Shown here piece after piece: positions 13,985-25,467 of a stretch of 64,000 nucleotides of DNA. The notes beneath the pieces are model-generated. The model made no database searches. It had not been told where the DNA came from and worked only from the letters and a program-made list of their open reading frames with translations. How positions within the stretch are numbered: the stretch's first letter is position 1; each line of letters opens with the position of its first letter. The DNA is from Trifolium pratense (lineage: Eukaryota > Streptophyta > Magnoliopsida > Fabales > Fabaceae), in assembly GCF_020283565.1 (NCBI RefSeq), contig NC_060060.1:32426001-32490000 (forward strand), in the 5' to 3' direction. Position numbers and translations under genes: made by a program.

Positions 13985-14185
13985 GAGATAGTTGTCAAAA
14001 ATGTTGAATTTTGTTCTCAAATGTAATATTTCAGCATTAGATTTAATGTTGAAAACTATCACCAAAAAAAAGATTTAATGTTGAAAACAATAAATCATTT
14101 TTTAGAACGTCAAAAATCACTATTTTTAGAGGAAAAACATGGGTAGAAACTAAAATTGTAAAAGACTAAACTTTTGACCGGTGCT
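13985..14185. repeat. Dispersed repeat, second copy near 43875-44050
   Basis: Shares, in order, CTCAAATGTRATATTTCA, TTTAATGTTG, ACAATAAA, TTTTAGAACGTCAAAAA, GAAACTAAAATT and a purine-rich end with the 43875-44050 region. Identity is roughly 80 percent by eye. Probably an old transposon fragment. Confidence 0.55.
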
Positions 14186-14335
14186 CGCACGGGTCTGATA
14201 AAATGTAATATGTAACATTAGAAAATACGGTAGAAATTTTTTAATATTAAAATGTATATGAAGAATTAAAGTAACATTGACCATTACTTCAACAATAAAT
14301 TTTGATAAATTTTCATACAACATAAATTATGATAT

Positions 14336-14740
14336 TAGGATGCGGGATACATTTGTTGTCGATGGATGCAGGTTCGATTCCCACTGTAGACAAATTAATT
14401 TTTTTAATATAAAACTGCAATAAAAAGAGAGGAAAAATGATTAGGTTTAAGGTTAACTTATCGAAATAAGCTTAGAATATAAGAGATAAGAAAATATTAT
14501 AAATGCATTTAATATTAGGTTAACATATTAGGATTTTTAACTTTAATCACAATTGAAGCACATGCTCTAGTGGTTGAAAAACTTTATTGTAAGTGCAAAG
14601 GATGCGAGTTTGATTCTTATTGTAGACAAATTATTTTTTTATGTAAAACTGCAATAAAAAGAGAGAAAAAATGATTAGGTTTAAAGTTAGCTTATCGGAA
14701 TAAACTTAGAATATAAGAGATGTGAAAATAGATAGACAAA
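14336..14740. repeat. Two direct SINE-like copies
   Basis: Two blocks, 14355-14495 and 14600-14740, share GAYGCRRGTTYGATTCYYA, TGTAGACAAATTA, AAAACTGCAATAAAAAGAGA, ATGATTAGGTTTAA and AATATAAGAGAT in the same order. GGTTCGATTCC is a tRNA B box. The second copy is preceded by CTCTAGTGGTTGAAAAA, an A-box-like phrase. This suggests two tRNA-derived SINE fragments inserted or duplicated in tandem. Neither folds as a tRNA. Confidence 0.45.
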
Positions 14741-15787
14741 AAAAATTCAATTTTAGAATAGCGATACTATTTTTGGTTGCTTCTAGGGTGAGGTATCAAG
14801 TAAGTCCCTCACTGTGAACCATGTTTAACAACCATTAGATTAAATAAGAGTAAATTTTAAAAAGTTAATTGACTTTTTAAAATTTCACGGGAGTATTTGC
14901 CTATTTCCAAATTTCATGGGGGTATTTGACGAATTTTAAAATTTTAGGGGTATTTGACAGTTTACTCGATTAAATAAACTATTATAGCGTGTTCTGCCAA
15001 AGGAGAGGGAAATAATATGACTCTGCGTGGTAATGACAAAAAAGATCACGTAGACTTTCTTAATTTAATAATCAATTTTAGTGGTACACCTGTGAGAGAC
15101 AAAAATATGAGTTTTATTAGAGCTCTCACCTTAAAATTCACCACTATTTTTATGAGTTTTTTTTTATTTTTATGAGTTTGATAAGATAAAAAGAGACAAA
15201 AATATAATTAAACCTACACTTTATCACTCATATTGTGAAACGAATCATTGCGCTGATACATAGTAAACCGATCTTAGAGCCAACCTCTGTTTTGTGTATC
15301 ATCTAATTTTCTTAGTATTTTTCTCTTTAAGCTTAGTCTCCTTGTTTAAAGAAAAAAAGTAAATACTCTCCAATATCTAAATTTTCACCACAAAGAAAAA
15401 AGAAGGCACCACCAAGCAATTACGTATAAAAAACTCGAAAAGGAGGATAACTAACAAAACAGTATTGTAAAAACGCGTTCCAAAAAAGTCTTTAGACAAT
15501 CCTGTTATTTCCACCAAGTCACTCACGAGTCATCATCATGATTCACACACCCATGAAATGAGTTATGAGCCTATGGCCCAACCCCATAATGGAAAAATCA
15601 ACTTAATAAACATCATACACACCCACACCACTACTAGCAAATACTTAGCAATCAACAAACAAAGAATTGAAAGACCTATTTCCTGAGAGGTCACTTGAGG
15701 ATTTATTCTTCGACCTAGAGGTATTCGGTTAGATACTCGGCACAGAGAAAAACCAAACAAAGAAAGTGTAGTGAAGTTATCCAAAAT

Positions 15788-17158
15788 ATGGAAAACTATT
15801 CATATCAATCATATCCAGATTCAGGTAACTCATCACCACGTTCGAGAGAAATCGAGTTCGAAAACCCACCCACTGGAACAACAACAACAGCACCATGGGA
15901 AGATCAACAACAAAACCAAACAAGCAGCTACAAAGCAAAATTCATGTGCAGCTATGGTGGCAAAATCCAACCAAGAACACACGACAATCAACTCTCTTAC
16001 GTTGGTGGTGAAACTAAAATCCTAGCCGTTGATCGTAACATCAAGTTTCCTTTAATGATCTCAAAGCTCTGTTCTCTCATCGAAGCACCTGATGTTTCCT
16101 TTAAATACCAACTCCCTGGCGAAGATCTCGATGCACTTATCTCAGTAACTAACGACGATGATCTTGATCACATGATGCATGAATATGATCGTCTCTACCG
16201 TGCTTCCGCTAGACCCGCTCGTATGCGATTATTTCTTTTTGTTAACGATTCTGATTCTGTTTCAAATCCACCCGACCCGGTTAAACCGAATAACGTTGAT
16301 TATTTATTCGGAATTGAAAAGCCTGTAACCGTTGTTGCTCCGCCACCTACTGCCGTTAAATTTCACGATCCTGTTCCAGAACCGGTTGCTCCGTTACCTG
16401 AGTATCATAATCATGTTCGACCCGGTTTGAATCCTGACCGGGTTGTAGGTTCGGATCCAGGTTTGAACCATCCGCTTGAGATTCAGAGGCAGTTACAACG
16501 GATGCAGATTGCGGAGAATGAACAAACTGGTTACAGGAGGAAAAGTGAAGATTATCCCGCCGGAGATTATTACGTTCAGAAAGTGCCGGAGAAATTTCCG
16601 GCGATGTCGAATTTCTCACCACCACCGCCGCAGCATCAACAGCAACATCAGCAGCAGCATCAACCTGGTTATTGGCAAGAAAAACCTGTTTCCGGCGAGG
16701 CTTATCCACCGGGAGTGTCAGGAGGAGGTGATCCGGCGGTTTATATGGTTCCGGCGCCGGGAACTTTCTATCACACGCCGGTGATGCGTCCACCGGCAAC
16801 TCAAGGTTACTACACGGTGCAACGAATGCCGTCTGATGCTTACCGTGAAGCGCAGGTTTACGGTGGCGCTCCGCCGTCTAAAGCGCCGTTTTCGTCGGGA
16901 GCTTCGGTGACTTATGCACCGGCGCAGCCGGTTAAAGGTCCTGTTTATGGTGAAGGAGTTAGTGTGGTTCGTTCGAGTGGGATACCGGATAATACGGTAA
17001 ATTCATACGCACATTTGGCGTATGATAGTGCAAGTGGCAGACAAGTTTATTATAATGCGCCGGGTGGTGTAGTACACGCTCCTCCGTACCAAGGAGTTGC
17101 TGCACCTGTTACCACAGACGTTAAAGTGATGAGCAAGATTTCTCAAGGTTCAGTGTGA
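15788..17158 (+). CDS. PB1 (octicosapeptide/Phox/Bem1p) domain protein
   Basis: Single exon of 456 aa. A PB1 domain spans about residues 50-152. It starts with KAKFMCSYGGKI, whose Lys is the usual basic partner residue, and includes the acidic OPCA-type motif LPGEDLDALISVTNDDDLD at 109-127, so it can in principle bind other PB1 domains head to tail. After about 155 it is low complexity: Pro-rich, then a Gln/His run (QHQQQHQQQHQ) near 285-297, then Tyr/Pro/Gly-rich. Such C-termini are typical of the plant PB1 group recalled as At5g64430. No kinase or DNA-binding domain is present. The first codons (MENYSYQSYPDSGNSS) match the conserved N-terminus of the group, supporting this ATG. A large antisense frame at 16356-16799 is a shadow of its GC-rich coding bias. 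Function probably scaffolding. Confidence 0.92.
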   Translation: MENYSYQSYPDSGNSSPRSREIEFENPPTGTTTTAPWEDQQQNQTSSYKAKFMCSYGGKIQPRTHDNQLSYVGGETKILAVDRNIKFPLMISKLCSLIEAPDVSFKYQLPGEDLDALISVTNDDDLDHMMHEYDRLYRASARPARMRLFLFVNDSDSVSNPPDPVKPNNVDYLFGIEKPVTVVAPPPTAVKFHDPVPEPVAPLPEYHNHVRPGLNPDRVVGSDPGLNHPLEIQRQLQRMQIAENEQTGYRRKSEDYPAGDYYVQKVPEKFPAMSNFSPPPPQHQQQHQQQHQPGYWQEKPVSGEAYPPGVSGGGDPAVYMVPAPGTFYHTPVMRPPATQGYYTVQRMPSDAYREAQVYGGAPPSKAPFSSGASVTYAPAQPVKGPVYGEGVSVVRSSGIPDNTVNSYAHLAYDSASGRQVYYNAPGGVVHAPPYQGVAAPVTTDVKVMSKISQGSV

Positions 17159-18166
17159 TTAAAAGTTAAGATTAAGATTATGGTTATTATTAATTTGAAA
17201 TTATCATGTTAATAAGTACAGTATGTTAGACATGTTAGTACTATTATTGTTGTACACGATGTGGATTGTGTTGTGTTATACACTTATACTAATGCTATGT
17301 TTAAATTTCTTTCTATGCCACTAATTTGTGTCAAGGATAATGTTTTATTTATCTTCAGAATTATGCCAAATTTGTTCAATAAATGTAGCTGTTATAGAAT
17401 ATTATTGGAAAATATGTTAACTAGTGCTACAAAGAACAAGTGTTCCCGGAAAATTAGTATTCTCGGACACTAATTAAAGGCGTAAGAGTAGTAAAAATAT
17501 TTTGGAATTTATGTAGTCAAACTAGTTTCTTTTAGTTATTTAACTAGTTTCTCTAAGACATCATGACGCAATATTATTTCTAGACGTTCTAATTGAAATC
17601 GAAAAAATATTTATTTTGAGGCATATAAGTGTCAATAAATTTTCTTTCGATTTAAATTATAGTGAGACAAAATTTATGAAGATATTTGGAATCGTGATCA
17701 AGCTGTTAACAATATTGTTGCAATTTGCTAGTTTTTGTTATTGATATTTTTATTTACATTTACATTGAAATGGAATTTTGAATTTATTCTAAATAAATTG
17801 AATCTTGAATATCATGGATAATTTTAATTTTTTTTTGGAAAATTTGTTAAAATAATTTCATTTTCTTATGCAAAATTAGATTGTTTTGTACAAATATTTT
17901 ATCTTAATTCTCTAGTTTCATAGGAAAGTAAACTCGAATAATTCTGAACTGGATTTAAAAAGAAACTAAAGTTTAGTTAATATTTGAATTCAAATTTAAT
18001 TTTTTTTTTTTTACTTAGGAGATAGGAGATAGCAAGAATGCTTAGGTAGCTAGTGTTTATTCAAATAAGTGAATTGAAAAAAAGTTATTAAAAATAGCAG
18101 ATAGTATGTGAATTTGATAAAAAATGTAGTCATTGTCTCATCTCTATCATCCTCATGAATATGCAT
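17159..18166 (+). other. 3' flank of the PB1 gene
   Basis: Contains the likely 3' UTR, with an AATAAA at about 17379. The rest is AT-rich DNA with no gene that I recognise. Confidence 0.4.
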
Positions 18167-18175
18167 CAAAAGGTA

Positions 18176-19041
18176 GGCCAATGCTAGGGTGGGAGACCAT
18201 GACATGTCTCTCACCGGTGCACCATATGATATGTGGATTGGATTGAATGTGTACATGATATTATGGTGTACTGTCAGTATTATATTATTTATATTTTTTT
18301 GAAAAAAAAAAGTTTTAAATTTTTCTGGAAAAAAGTTTTCTATCTTTTTTTCGGGCACAAAATTTTCGATTTTTTCTTTTGGAAAAAAAGTTCCTAATTT
18401 TTGGGGGAAAAAATTTCGATTTCACATAAAAGCAATTCCAGATTTTTTCTGGGAAAAAAATTTTCCGTTCTTTTTTCGGGAAAAAAGTTTCGGATATTTT
18501 TCAAAAAAAAAAAGTTTTTGTTTTTTTATGGAAAAAGTTCAGATTTTTCCCAAAAAAATTTCCGATTTTTTGGGAAAAATAGTTTCGAAATGTTCACCTA
18601 AAAATTATTGTCGATACAAAAAAGAGTAAAAAAATAGAAAATATTTGAAACTTTTTTTTCCGAATAAAATATTGGATCTTTTTCAGAAAAAAAATCGGAA
18701 ACTTTATTTTCGGAAAATATCCGAAACTTTTTTTTTTGAAAAAAGAACGAAAACTTTTTTGTTCAGCAAAGACTCCGGAATTGTTTTTTTCTAAAATCGA
18801 AACTTTTTTCCTTAAAAATTTGGAACTTTTTTTTCGAAAAAAAAAACCGAAATTTTTTTTCCAAAAAAAAAATAGAAAAATTTTATCCGGAAAAATTGAA
18901 AACTTTTTTTTTTCAAAAAAATTAATAAATAATATAATACTGACAGTACACCATAATATCATGTACACATTCAATCCAATCCACATATCATATGGTGCAC
19001 CGGTGAGAGACATGTCATGGTCTCCCACCCTAGCATTGGCC
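18176..19041. mobile_element. Foldback Mutator-like element, 866 bp
   Basis: Terminal inverted arms begin GGCCAATGCTAGGGTGGGAG and are identical over about 117 bp (18176-18292 against the far end). It is flanked by a perfect 9-bp direct duplication CAAAAGGTA at 18167-18175 and 19042-19050, the size made by Mutator-like transposases. The interior is an array of short units of the type TTTTTCTGGGAAAAAA in one orientation up to about 18600 and the reverse orientation after it, so the whole element can form one long imperfect hairpin. No transposase. Open frames inside are shadows of the arms. Confidence 0.85.
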
Positions 19042-20397
19042 CAAAAGGTATACTAAACAACAAAATGTAGCAATCAAACCTGTGATGACTATTATTATGG
19101 CCAATTTAGATAATTTTGAATTTAACCTTTTCGTGTCCCATGTAGTAGTGTATCAGTATTTGACAAGTGCGTTGTATTTAGTTAACTGCTCCAATCCAAA
19201 ATCATACTCATAATTATTGGATTATAAAAACAGTGACACCAAACATAACAGGTGGAATTTTGGTATAGGAAGTGTGCGTTTACTTGAGTATCAAAGGCCC
19301 CCACAATATTTTCCTTTGAATTTAAGCAGAAGAGTGTGTCTTTTTCACACCAATTTTCTTTCAAGTTTATTGATTATTGGCTTCTTCACACTAGTAATAG
19401 TATTATACATTAAAATGTCACTGTTTCTATGACATATTTTTAGGCTGCGTGGCTCCATTCTTTGTTGGAAAAGTGTAGGATAAGAGTTGTTTGTTTTATT
19501 TTGACTATTTTATTTTTATATATTTCATATTTTATTTTTATAATATATGCTCCATATCCATATAAAAAATATCTATTCTAATTCAACAACTTGTCCAAGA
19601 TCAAGATGAGGGTAAAAAGAGTTTACATGGTTGAGAAGATTTCTCAAGACATTCTTAATTAGTTCTTTTAAATCAAATCCATTCAAGAATTCATGATGAT
19701 TCAATGCTAGCTCTTGCTTATAGATCACTATAGAAGAAGGTTTTGTGCTTCACTTTTTTAAAAAGATAAATATAATAAAAAGGTATGCAATGCATTATTT
19801 AAATTAAGACAAGTCTGTGTGAAAAATGAAGATAAATATGATACTCCATCCGTCCTAAAATATAAGCAAAAATAAGTCAAAGAAACTTAATGTATTTGGT
19901 TAAAAATTTGGACTAAATACATTCATTTTTTCTTTTTTTGACAAGAAAATACATTTACTTTTGTTAACCACTTTTTGTTTATATTTCACAAAATCTAACT
20001 AAGTTTCACTAAAGTGTAATTTGAGCAAAGACTTGAAAGTTGGAATATTTAATTGATTAAATAAACCTATATTAGCATTCAACGCATAAAATAAAAATCA
20101 TTTTAAATAAACCACAAAATATATAGCATTTGTTAAGTTTCTAAATGTGAATGATTAAGGAACATATTAACTATGCATAAGTAAATAATATGATGAATAT
20201 ATAAGATTTTGTGACTCGTATATTTAATGGCTTAAGGTTTAGATGAGATGTAGCGTCTTCATTTTTTTAGGTCTTGAAGTATTGGTTTGTTGTTATTTCG
20301 GAAGCTCTCCCAAACTCCCCAACAAGTAGTATGAGAGTCCTGGTTTAGTGGCAGAGGGTGGGTGAATCCTGGTTTGAAACAACTATAAGATGTGAGA

Positions 20398-20440
20398 ACT
20401 CACACTTGAAATGAAATTGTTGAGTTCAAGTGTGAGTGGT
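20398..20440. repeat. Short inverted repeat of LTR type
   Basis: ACTCACACTTGAA and its complement TTCAAGTGTGAGT are separated by about 15 bp. The same ACTTGAA/TTCAAGTGTGAG words occur at 51665-51710, next to a polypurine tract, so this may be an LTR edge of the same family. Confidence 0.3.
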
Positions 20441-21315
20441 TAAATATCTTAAAGTTTTGAATAAAAATTTGACGTATTATCAAAATATTGTCCTATTGTT
20501 CTAATAGCTTTGAATGCTTTGAACTTAGATTTCACATGTACTCATCCTGTTTTTTGCTTGTAATGCTGCCCAAATAATTGGATTTCATCATATCTTCTGT
20601 TAAAAGAAGGTTATATAAAATAGAAGAGTAAACACGAAGTTTGCTTTGTTAAATAGCTTGCAAAATATAATAAATTAGGGGATTAACATAACCTAATTTA
20701 AGGACCAATATATATGACTTTGTTTTAAGGGATCAAAATGAACTCCAAATTAAGGTAAGAAACCAAAAAAATAATTAAGCCTTGTTAATCTTAGCACACT
20801 AAGTTGGTTCTCTCGTATGCTATATGTATTGTATTCTCATATTTTCCCAATTCTATAAATCTATCATGCTAACTAAAATCCATCAAACAAAAAAAAATCA
20901 TGCTAACTAAAAAATTAATAGTAACCGCCATTTTTCTTTGGATTGCTCTGAATCCTCAAGTACAGTAGAGCATCGAAAAATATTTTTCGAAAGTTTAAAT
21001 CTTATTGAAAGAATTAGTCAAAAAAAAAAAATCTTAATGAAAGAAAATTTCGTTTTTCAATCCTACAAACTGGACAAAAATTTCGTTTTTGTTAATATGA
21101 CACTAAACATTGTTAATTTTATCAGAGATAGCAAACATGTGATAAATGAGTCACCAAAAATATAAATTTGTAATGCCACACGTCTCTTAACAAATTCTTT
21201 TATCAAATTTAACCCACCTTGATATTGATATTTCTTTTACCAATTTTTTTAATGCTCATATATATTTACTTTTATGATTATGATCAAGATGTTAATAATT
21301 TTAGGTAGGGTTTCA

Positions 21316-21690
21316 TTTTTTTTGACAGAAATAAACTCATAGCATTTCATTCATCATAAGATGGTATAGAATCAAATATGTGGTGACTAGCATACAATTT
21401 TGGTAGTCTTGTTAAGCAATGAGCGACATAATTTACTTATCTCCATACGAAACTTATTTTACAGTTTGAATAAAAATCTAGAAGTGATCTACATGCTTTC
21501 ACGATGCTACTAAATTCGGTACGGTTATCTGACTTATCAATAATGTCATTTACCACCGGCTTGCAATCTACCTCTATAAACATTATTGACAAATCCATCT
21601 CACCGAACCGTATAATAGCTTCCTTCAATCCGATCGCCTCCGCTTCCATAGTCAGTGGTGTGCCTTCAAACCGCATTGTTTTTGCTTTGA
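21316..21690 (-). mobile_element. LINE 3' fragment, RNase H domain
   Basis: The minus-strand frame at 21437-21676 reads FEGTPLTMEAEAIGLKEAI, FIEVDCKPVVNDI and SIVKACRSLL, the plant LINE RNase H (RVT_3) pattern with the Glu in MEAEA and the Asp in EVDCK. After a stop it continues near 21430-21320 as ANYVAH-CLTRLPK and IFDSIPS, then ends in a TTTCTGTCAAAAAAAA tail. A 5'-truncated, dead LINE copy. Confidence 0.65.
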
Positions 21691-23131
21691 TAAATTTTTA
21701 ATACACATGCCATATAATCGTACCAAAAAACAAAAAACTGATATTTATAGTACCATATATTTACTTCTTTTTTTTTGTACATAGTACCATATATTTACTT
21801 ATTGTGATCTAAATGTTATTAATCATCTTTCTTATACAGTTTATCTTGAAACAAATATTTACAAGTTTTCTTTTTAATTCCTTTCTATAATATATCTCTT
21901 AATATTGAATAAATAATAAGAACCTTGTATGATGTATCACAAAAAGATTTCGCCAACCCTAGTGAAAGTATTTCTTTTTAATGAATGATGATCAATTATT
22001 TTAAAGACTATTTTGTTTGTAACAACTTTGTATTGCACACATCAATGATTTCATATTATTTCTAACACTATCAATAATAATAAGTAGTACTGTATGTGTT
22101 AGATTCTTAAATTATCACTTGAGTTAACGTGATCCCAAAGTTTAAGTTTCATATAAAGGTAGAACTTGAAGAACAAAGTAAACGCGGTGTGACATTACAT
22201 TGTGTAAGGAAAGAATAAATTCGAGATTAAACTTTATATCATGTGATTGTGATGTGAGTGCTTTTTAGATTCAAAATTAAACTTTGTATTCACATGGAAT
22301 TACATGCTAAGCAAAATTCAAAAGAAACTTCCACAGAATAATGAGAAGTTGCACAAGAGTATTCTGTATTCCACCTCGGAAATCAAGCCACCTGGCAAAT
22401 TTTGTTTGGACAAGCTGTAAATTTGATCACACTGTAATTTTGTAAACTCTAAAATCTAGTTTTTGTTATAATTATGGTGACTAACTGTAATTATAATAAA
22501 CTTTTGGATCTTTAAATTTAAGAGCAGACTAATATTGTTTTAAGTATTAAGTATCGAAAGCAAATCTAAGTTTTTTTTATCCGTATTCGATTTACTGGAC
22601 TATCTAATTTAATTTTGGGGTTTGTCCAGTGTTAAAAAGTTGTCATTGTATAACATATGACATAGTGTTCTTGATAATATAACATTATTTTTTTCTAGTA
22701 CCCAAATGTGGAGAGAGTGTAGTCATGAATTGAAATAGTATTAAATTTTTTTTTTTGACAAAATAGTATTAAATTCTAGTAAGGTTCACTATGTGTTCCT
22801 GTTTTTGAACAAGTCAAAATGAAATATTTATATAAACAAAAGTCTACTCAGCATTATGTGTTCCTGTTATTTTTTTAGCATTGAAGTAAAATATGATAAT
22901 TGTTCTTAAAGTTGAAATTGGCAGAATGTGTCCTCAAGCATTTTATTAATTAATATTTTATTAATTAGTAAAATGAAACAACTTATATGTCATTGTATAT
23001 ATTATCTTTCTCGTATTTTTCATCTTCTATAATTTACATACAATCTCTTAAAAATACACATAAACGTATAAGAACATCATATTTGACTTCTTGACATTAA
23101 AATTTCAATTTCAAAGTATCATTTCTCTAAT

Positions 23132-23533
23132 GAGCAATGTTATGATCACACCTACTAACACACTTTTTTTTAACACACTACTTTCTATTGGTTCACGTCA
23201 TAATTTTTTTAAAATTAGTTAACTAATAACCTATTCAGCCGGTAGAGAGAAAAAACGAGAGAGAGAGAGAGAGAGAGAGAGATCAATTTCGTTCTCTGCT
23301 CCTCCGCCTCTCATCTTCTCGTTCGCTCCATCTGGACGGGATCTTATCTCTGCGAAAATATGTTTAATCGATTTTTAGGTTCCCTTTCTCTTTAGACAAA
23401 TTGAGATAGGTATTACAATGAGTATTATCCATATGTTGCTGTTTTTAGTTGTATTATTACAATGATGATGTGGACCAATAGAAGGTAGTGTGTTAAAAAA
23501 AGCGTCCTAATGAGTGTGACCATATCATTACTC
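23132..23533. mobile_element. Mutator-type MITE, about 402 bp
   Basis: Ends GAGCAATGTTATGATCACAC and, from the other side, GAGTAATGATATGGTCACAC. The inverted arms continue about 65 bp, through TTTTTTTAACACACTAC and TTCTATTGGT. Flanked by a 10-bp direct repeat TTTCTCTAAT (23122-23131 and 23534-23543). The interior carries a (GA)n run at 23256-23282 and no gene. Confidence 0.75.
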
Positions 23534-23772
23534 TTTCTCTAATTTATAAAGATTATATTGTTCAACTATATATTCTTCTAAGAAAATGGTGGGATAACTT
23601 TTCCAAAAGTAATAAAGAACACAAATAGCATCTAATATAGTGACAATGAAGCAACATATATACCAAATATCCAATTAATGTGTGAATTGAAATATAATTT
23701 CTCGAGCTTTCTTCTTAATACTCTCCACTAGTTATATTCTCTTGCTTTTTCCCCTCAAAGCATGTGTTTGTG

Positions 23773-23780
23773 TATATATA
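23773..23780 (+). promoter_or_regulatory. TATA box of the CYSTM gene
   Basis: TATATATA about 93 bp upstream of the ATG at 23873, leaving a plausible short leader. Confidence 0.5.
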
Positions 23781-23872
23781 GCAACATATATCAGACCATG
23801 CATTCCAACACAAAATTACAAGTTCTATTTTACAAGAAATATATTTGAATTAAAAGTGTTGTTCTTGAAGAA

Positions 23873-25467
23873 ATGAGTGAGATCAAATATGGCTATCCAT
23901 ATCCTGCTCAAGGTACATATAATACACCATATATACTTCTCACCCATTAAATTATATAATAAACCTTTTCTAGCTTTTGAATTTCCTTTTTATGACAATT
24001 TAAAAACATTTTTGCTAGGAATTGATCAATTTTCGATTTGAACATGGTTAATTAGAATTTTTTATTCCATAAAAAACAATTAGATTTTTTTGGTACATAA
24101 TTTGTCAATTAATGTTACTAAACATATAGTTGTTGTTGTTATTATTATGTCCCATACAGGCCCTTATCAAGGACCGCCTCCGGTGGCGGCACCACCACAA
24201 TACTATGCGGCTCCACCACCACCAAAAAGAGAACCGGGTTTTCTTGAAGGATGGTAAGCAATCATATACTACAGAAAGGTTAATTAAGCCAAAAAATATA
24301 GACTATGATTACTTTCTGAAAACATTCAGTTTTTAATTTTTAAAATTTATGTTTATTTTAAATTGTTAACAATGAAAGACATGTTAGTAACCAAAAAAAA
24401 AAAAACATGTTTGATGAAAATTTGTGATAAAGAGAATATGGAAGGCAAGTCGAAAGAATGCATATTCAAAAACAAAAATTTGACTCAATGCTAGGTTTGT
24501 TTTCAAAAATTGTAAAAGAAAATACAAATAAAAATAATAATAATAATTTGAAAGAACTCGATTTCTATTACTGAGTGAAATATTTTTTTTTCAGACTTTA
24601 CTTATGATATGGTTAAATTCCAAATTAACTATGTCTCTTTCCCGTAAAATTCAGAGAAATGTTTTTTTGAAAAAGAATAGTAAGAAATATAAATGGATAT
24701 ATACTACATCTGTCTCTTTTTATAAGACCTAGTTTGACAAAACACGGATATTAAAAAAATTGATTTTAATATTAAATTAGTTGACAAATTATATTGATTT
24801 TTCATGTTTATCCTTAATAATGATTTTCTTATAATTAATTGTAGTGCTTGTAGAGAAAGAGAATAAGTGGAAGAATTTAATGCTGTTAAAAAAAATTGTA
24901 AAGGAAATAAGCATAATTTTGAAAAAAATATATAATTAATATAATTGATAATTGCAAACTGGTCTTATAGAAAGAGACTAATCTTTTATCAAATTAGGTC
25001 TTATAGAAAGGGACGGAGAAGTATACATAAAAAAAAAAAAAAGGGGGACGGAGAGAGTATTCTCTTATGTTTATGTTGAAATGAAAATATGAATTATTAG
25101 AAGTAAAAATTGCCTTGATTTTCCTAATTATTTATTCAAGCATATATTCATTGAGATTAATTAGTGTAAATTTTTTATACATACATCTATTTAAATCACA
25201 ATATTCATATATATATTTAAAGAGATATTTTAGGGACTAAGATTAATTAGTACAATTTAAGTAGATGCACGTGTAAAAATATTTTGCACTACTATGAGTA
25301 CACAAATTAAATCTATATTCATATTTTGTTACTATTTTGATTTTACTTGTTTACTGATAGTGTTTATTTTTTTTGTTTTTCTTGATACATGCAGCCTAGC
25401 TGCTTTGTGTTGTTGTTGCCTCTTGGACGAGTGCTGCTGTGACCCAACTATTATTTTTGCGAGCTAA
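23873..25467 (+). CDS. CYSTM-type cysteine-rich transmembrane module protein
   Basis: Three exons, 23873-23912, 24160-24253 and 25395-25467, with GT-AG introns, sum to 207 nt and encode 68 aa. The N-terminal part is Tyr/Pro/Gly/Gln-rich (GYPYPAQGPYQGPPP). The C-terminus is a short hydrophobic Cys block, FLEGCLAALCCCCLLDECCC, followed by DPTIIFAS. This is the CYSTM tail-anchor architecture, found in small plant stress-response membrane proteins. The third exon holds nearly the whole Cys block, so ORF prediction alone misses the gene. A TATA box lies upstream, and AATAAA at about 25649 fits the 3' end. Likely plasma-membrane associated; the exact role is unknown. Confidence 0.88.
24704..25021. 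mobile_element. Stowaway-like MITE in CYSTM intron 2
   Basis: Left end CTACATCTGTCTCTTTTTAT and right end, read in reverse, CTTCTCCGTCCCTTTCTAT. Both continue into AAGACCTARTTT. The element is bordered by TA on both sides (24702-24703, 25022-25023), the target of Tc1/mariner elements. A further GGACGGAGAGAGTA at about 25047-25060 looks like the end of a second copy. Confidence 0.65.

Noticed and set aside
14360..14390. Possible tRNA gene (B-box match)
   Set aside because: No acceptor, anticodon or D arm can be formed; SINE-like instead.
16356..16799. 147-aa antisense frame in the PB1 gene
   Set aside because: Opposite-strand shadow of a biased coding exon; no family resemblance and overlaps the well-supported gene entirely.
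18594..19056. Lys/Phe-rich frames of 144 and 106 aa
   Set aside because: Produced by the mirrored T/A-run array and arms of the foldback element.
19852..20010. Stowaway-like end CTCCATCCGTCCTAAAATAT
   Set aside because: Only one terminus is visible; no inverted partner within several hundred bases.
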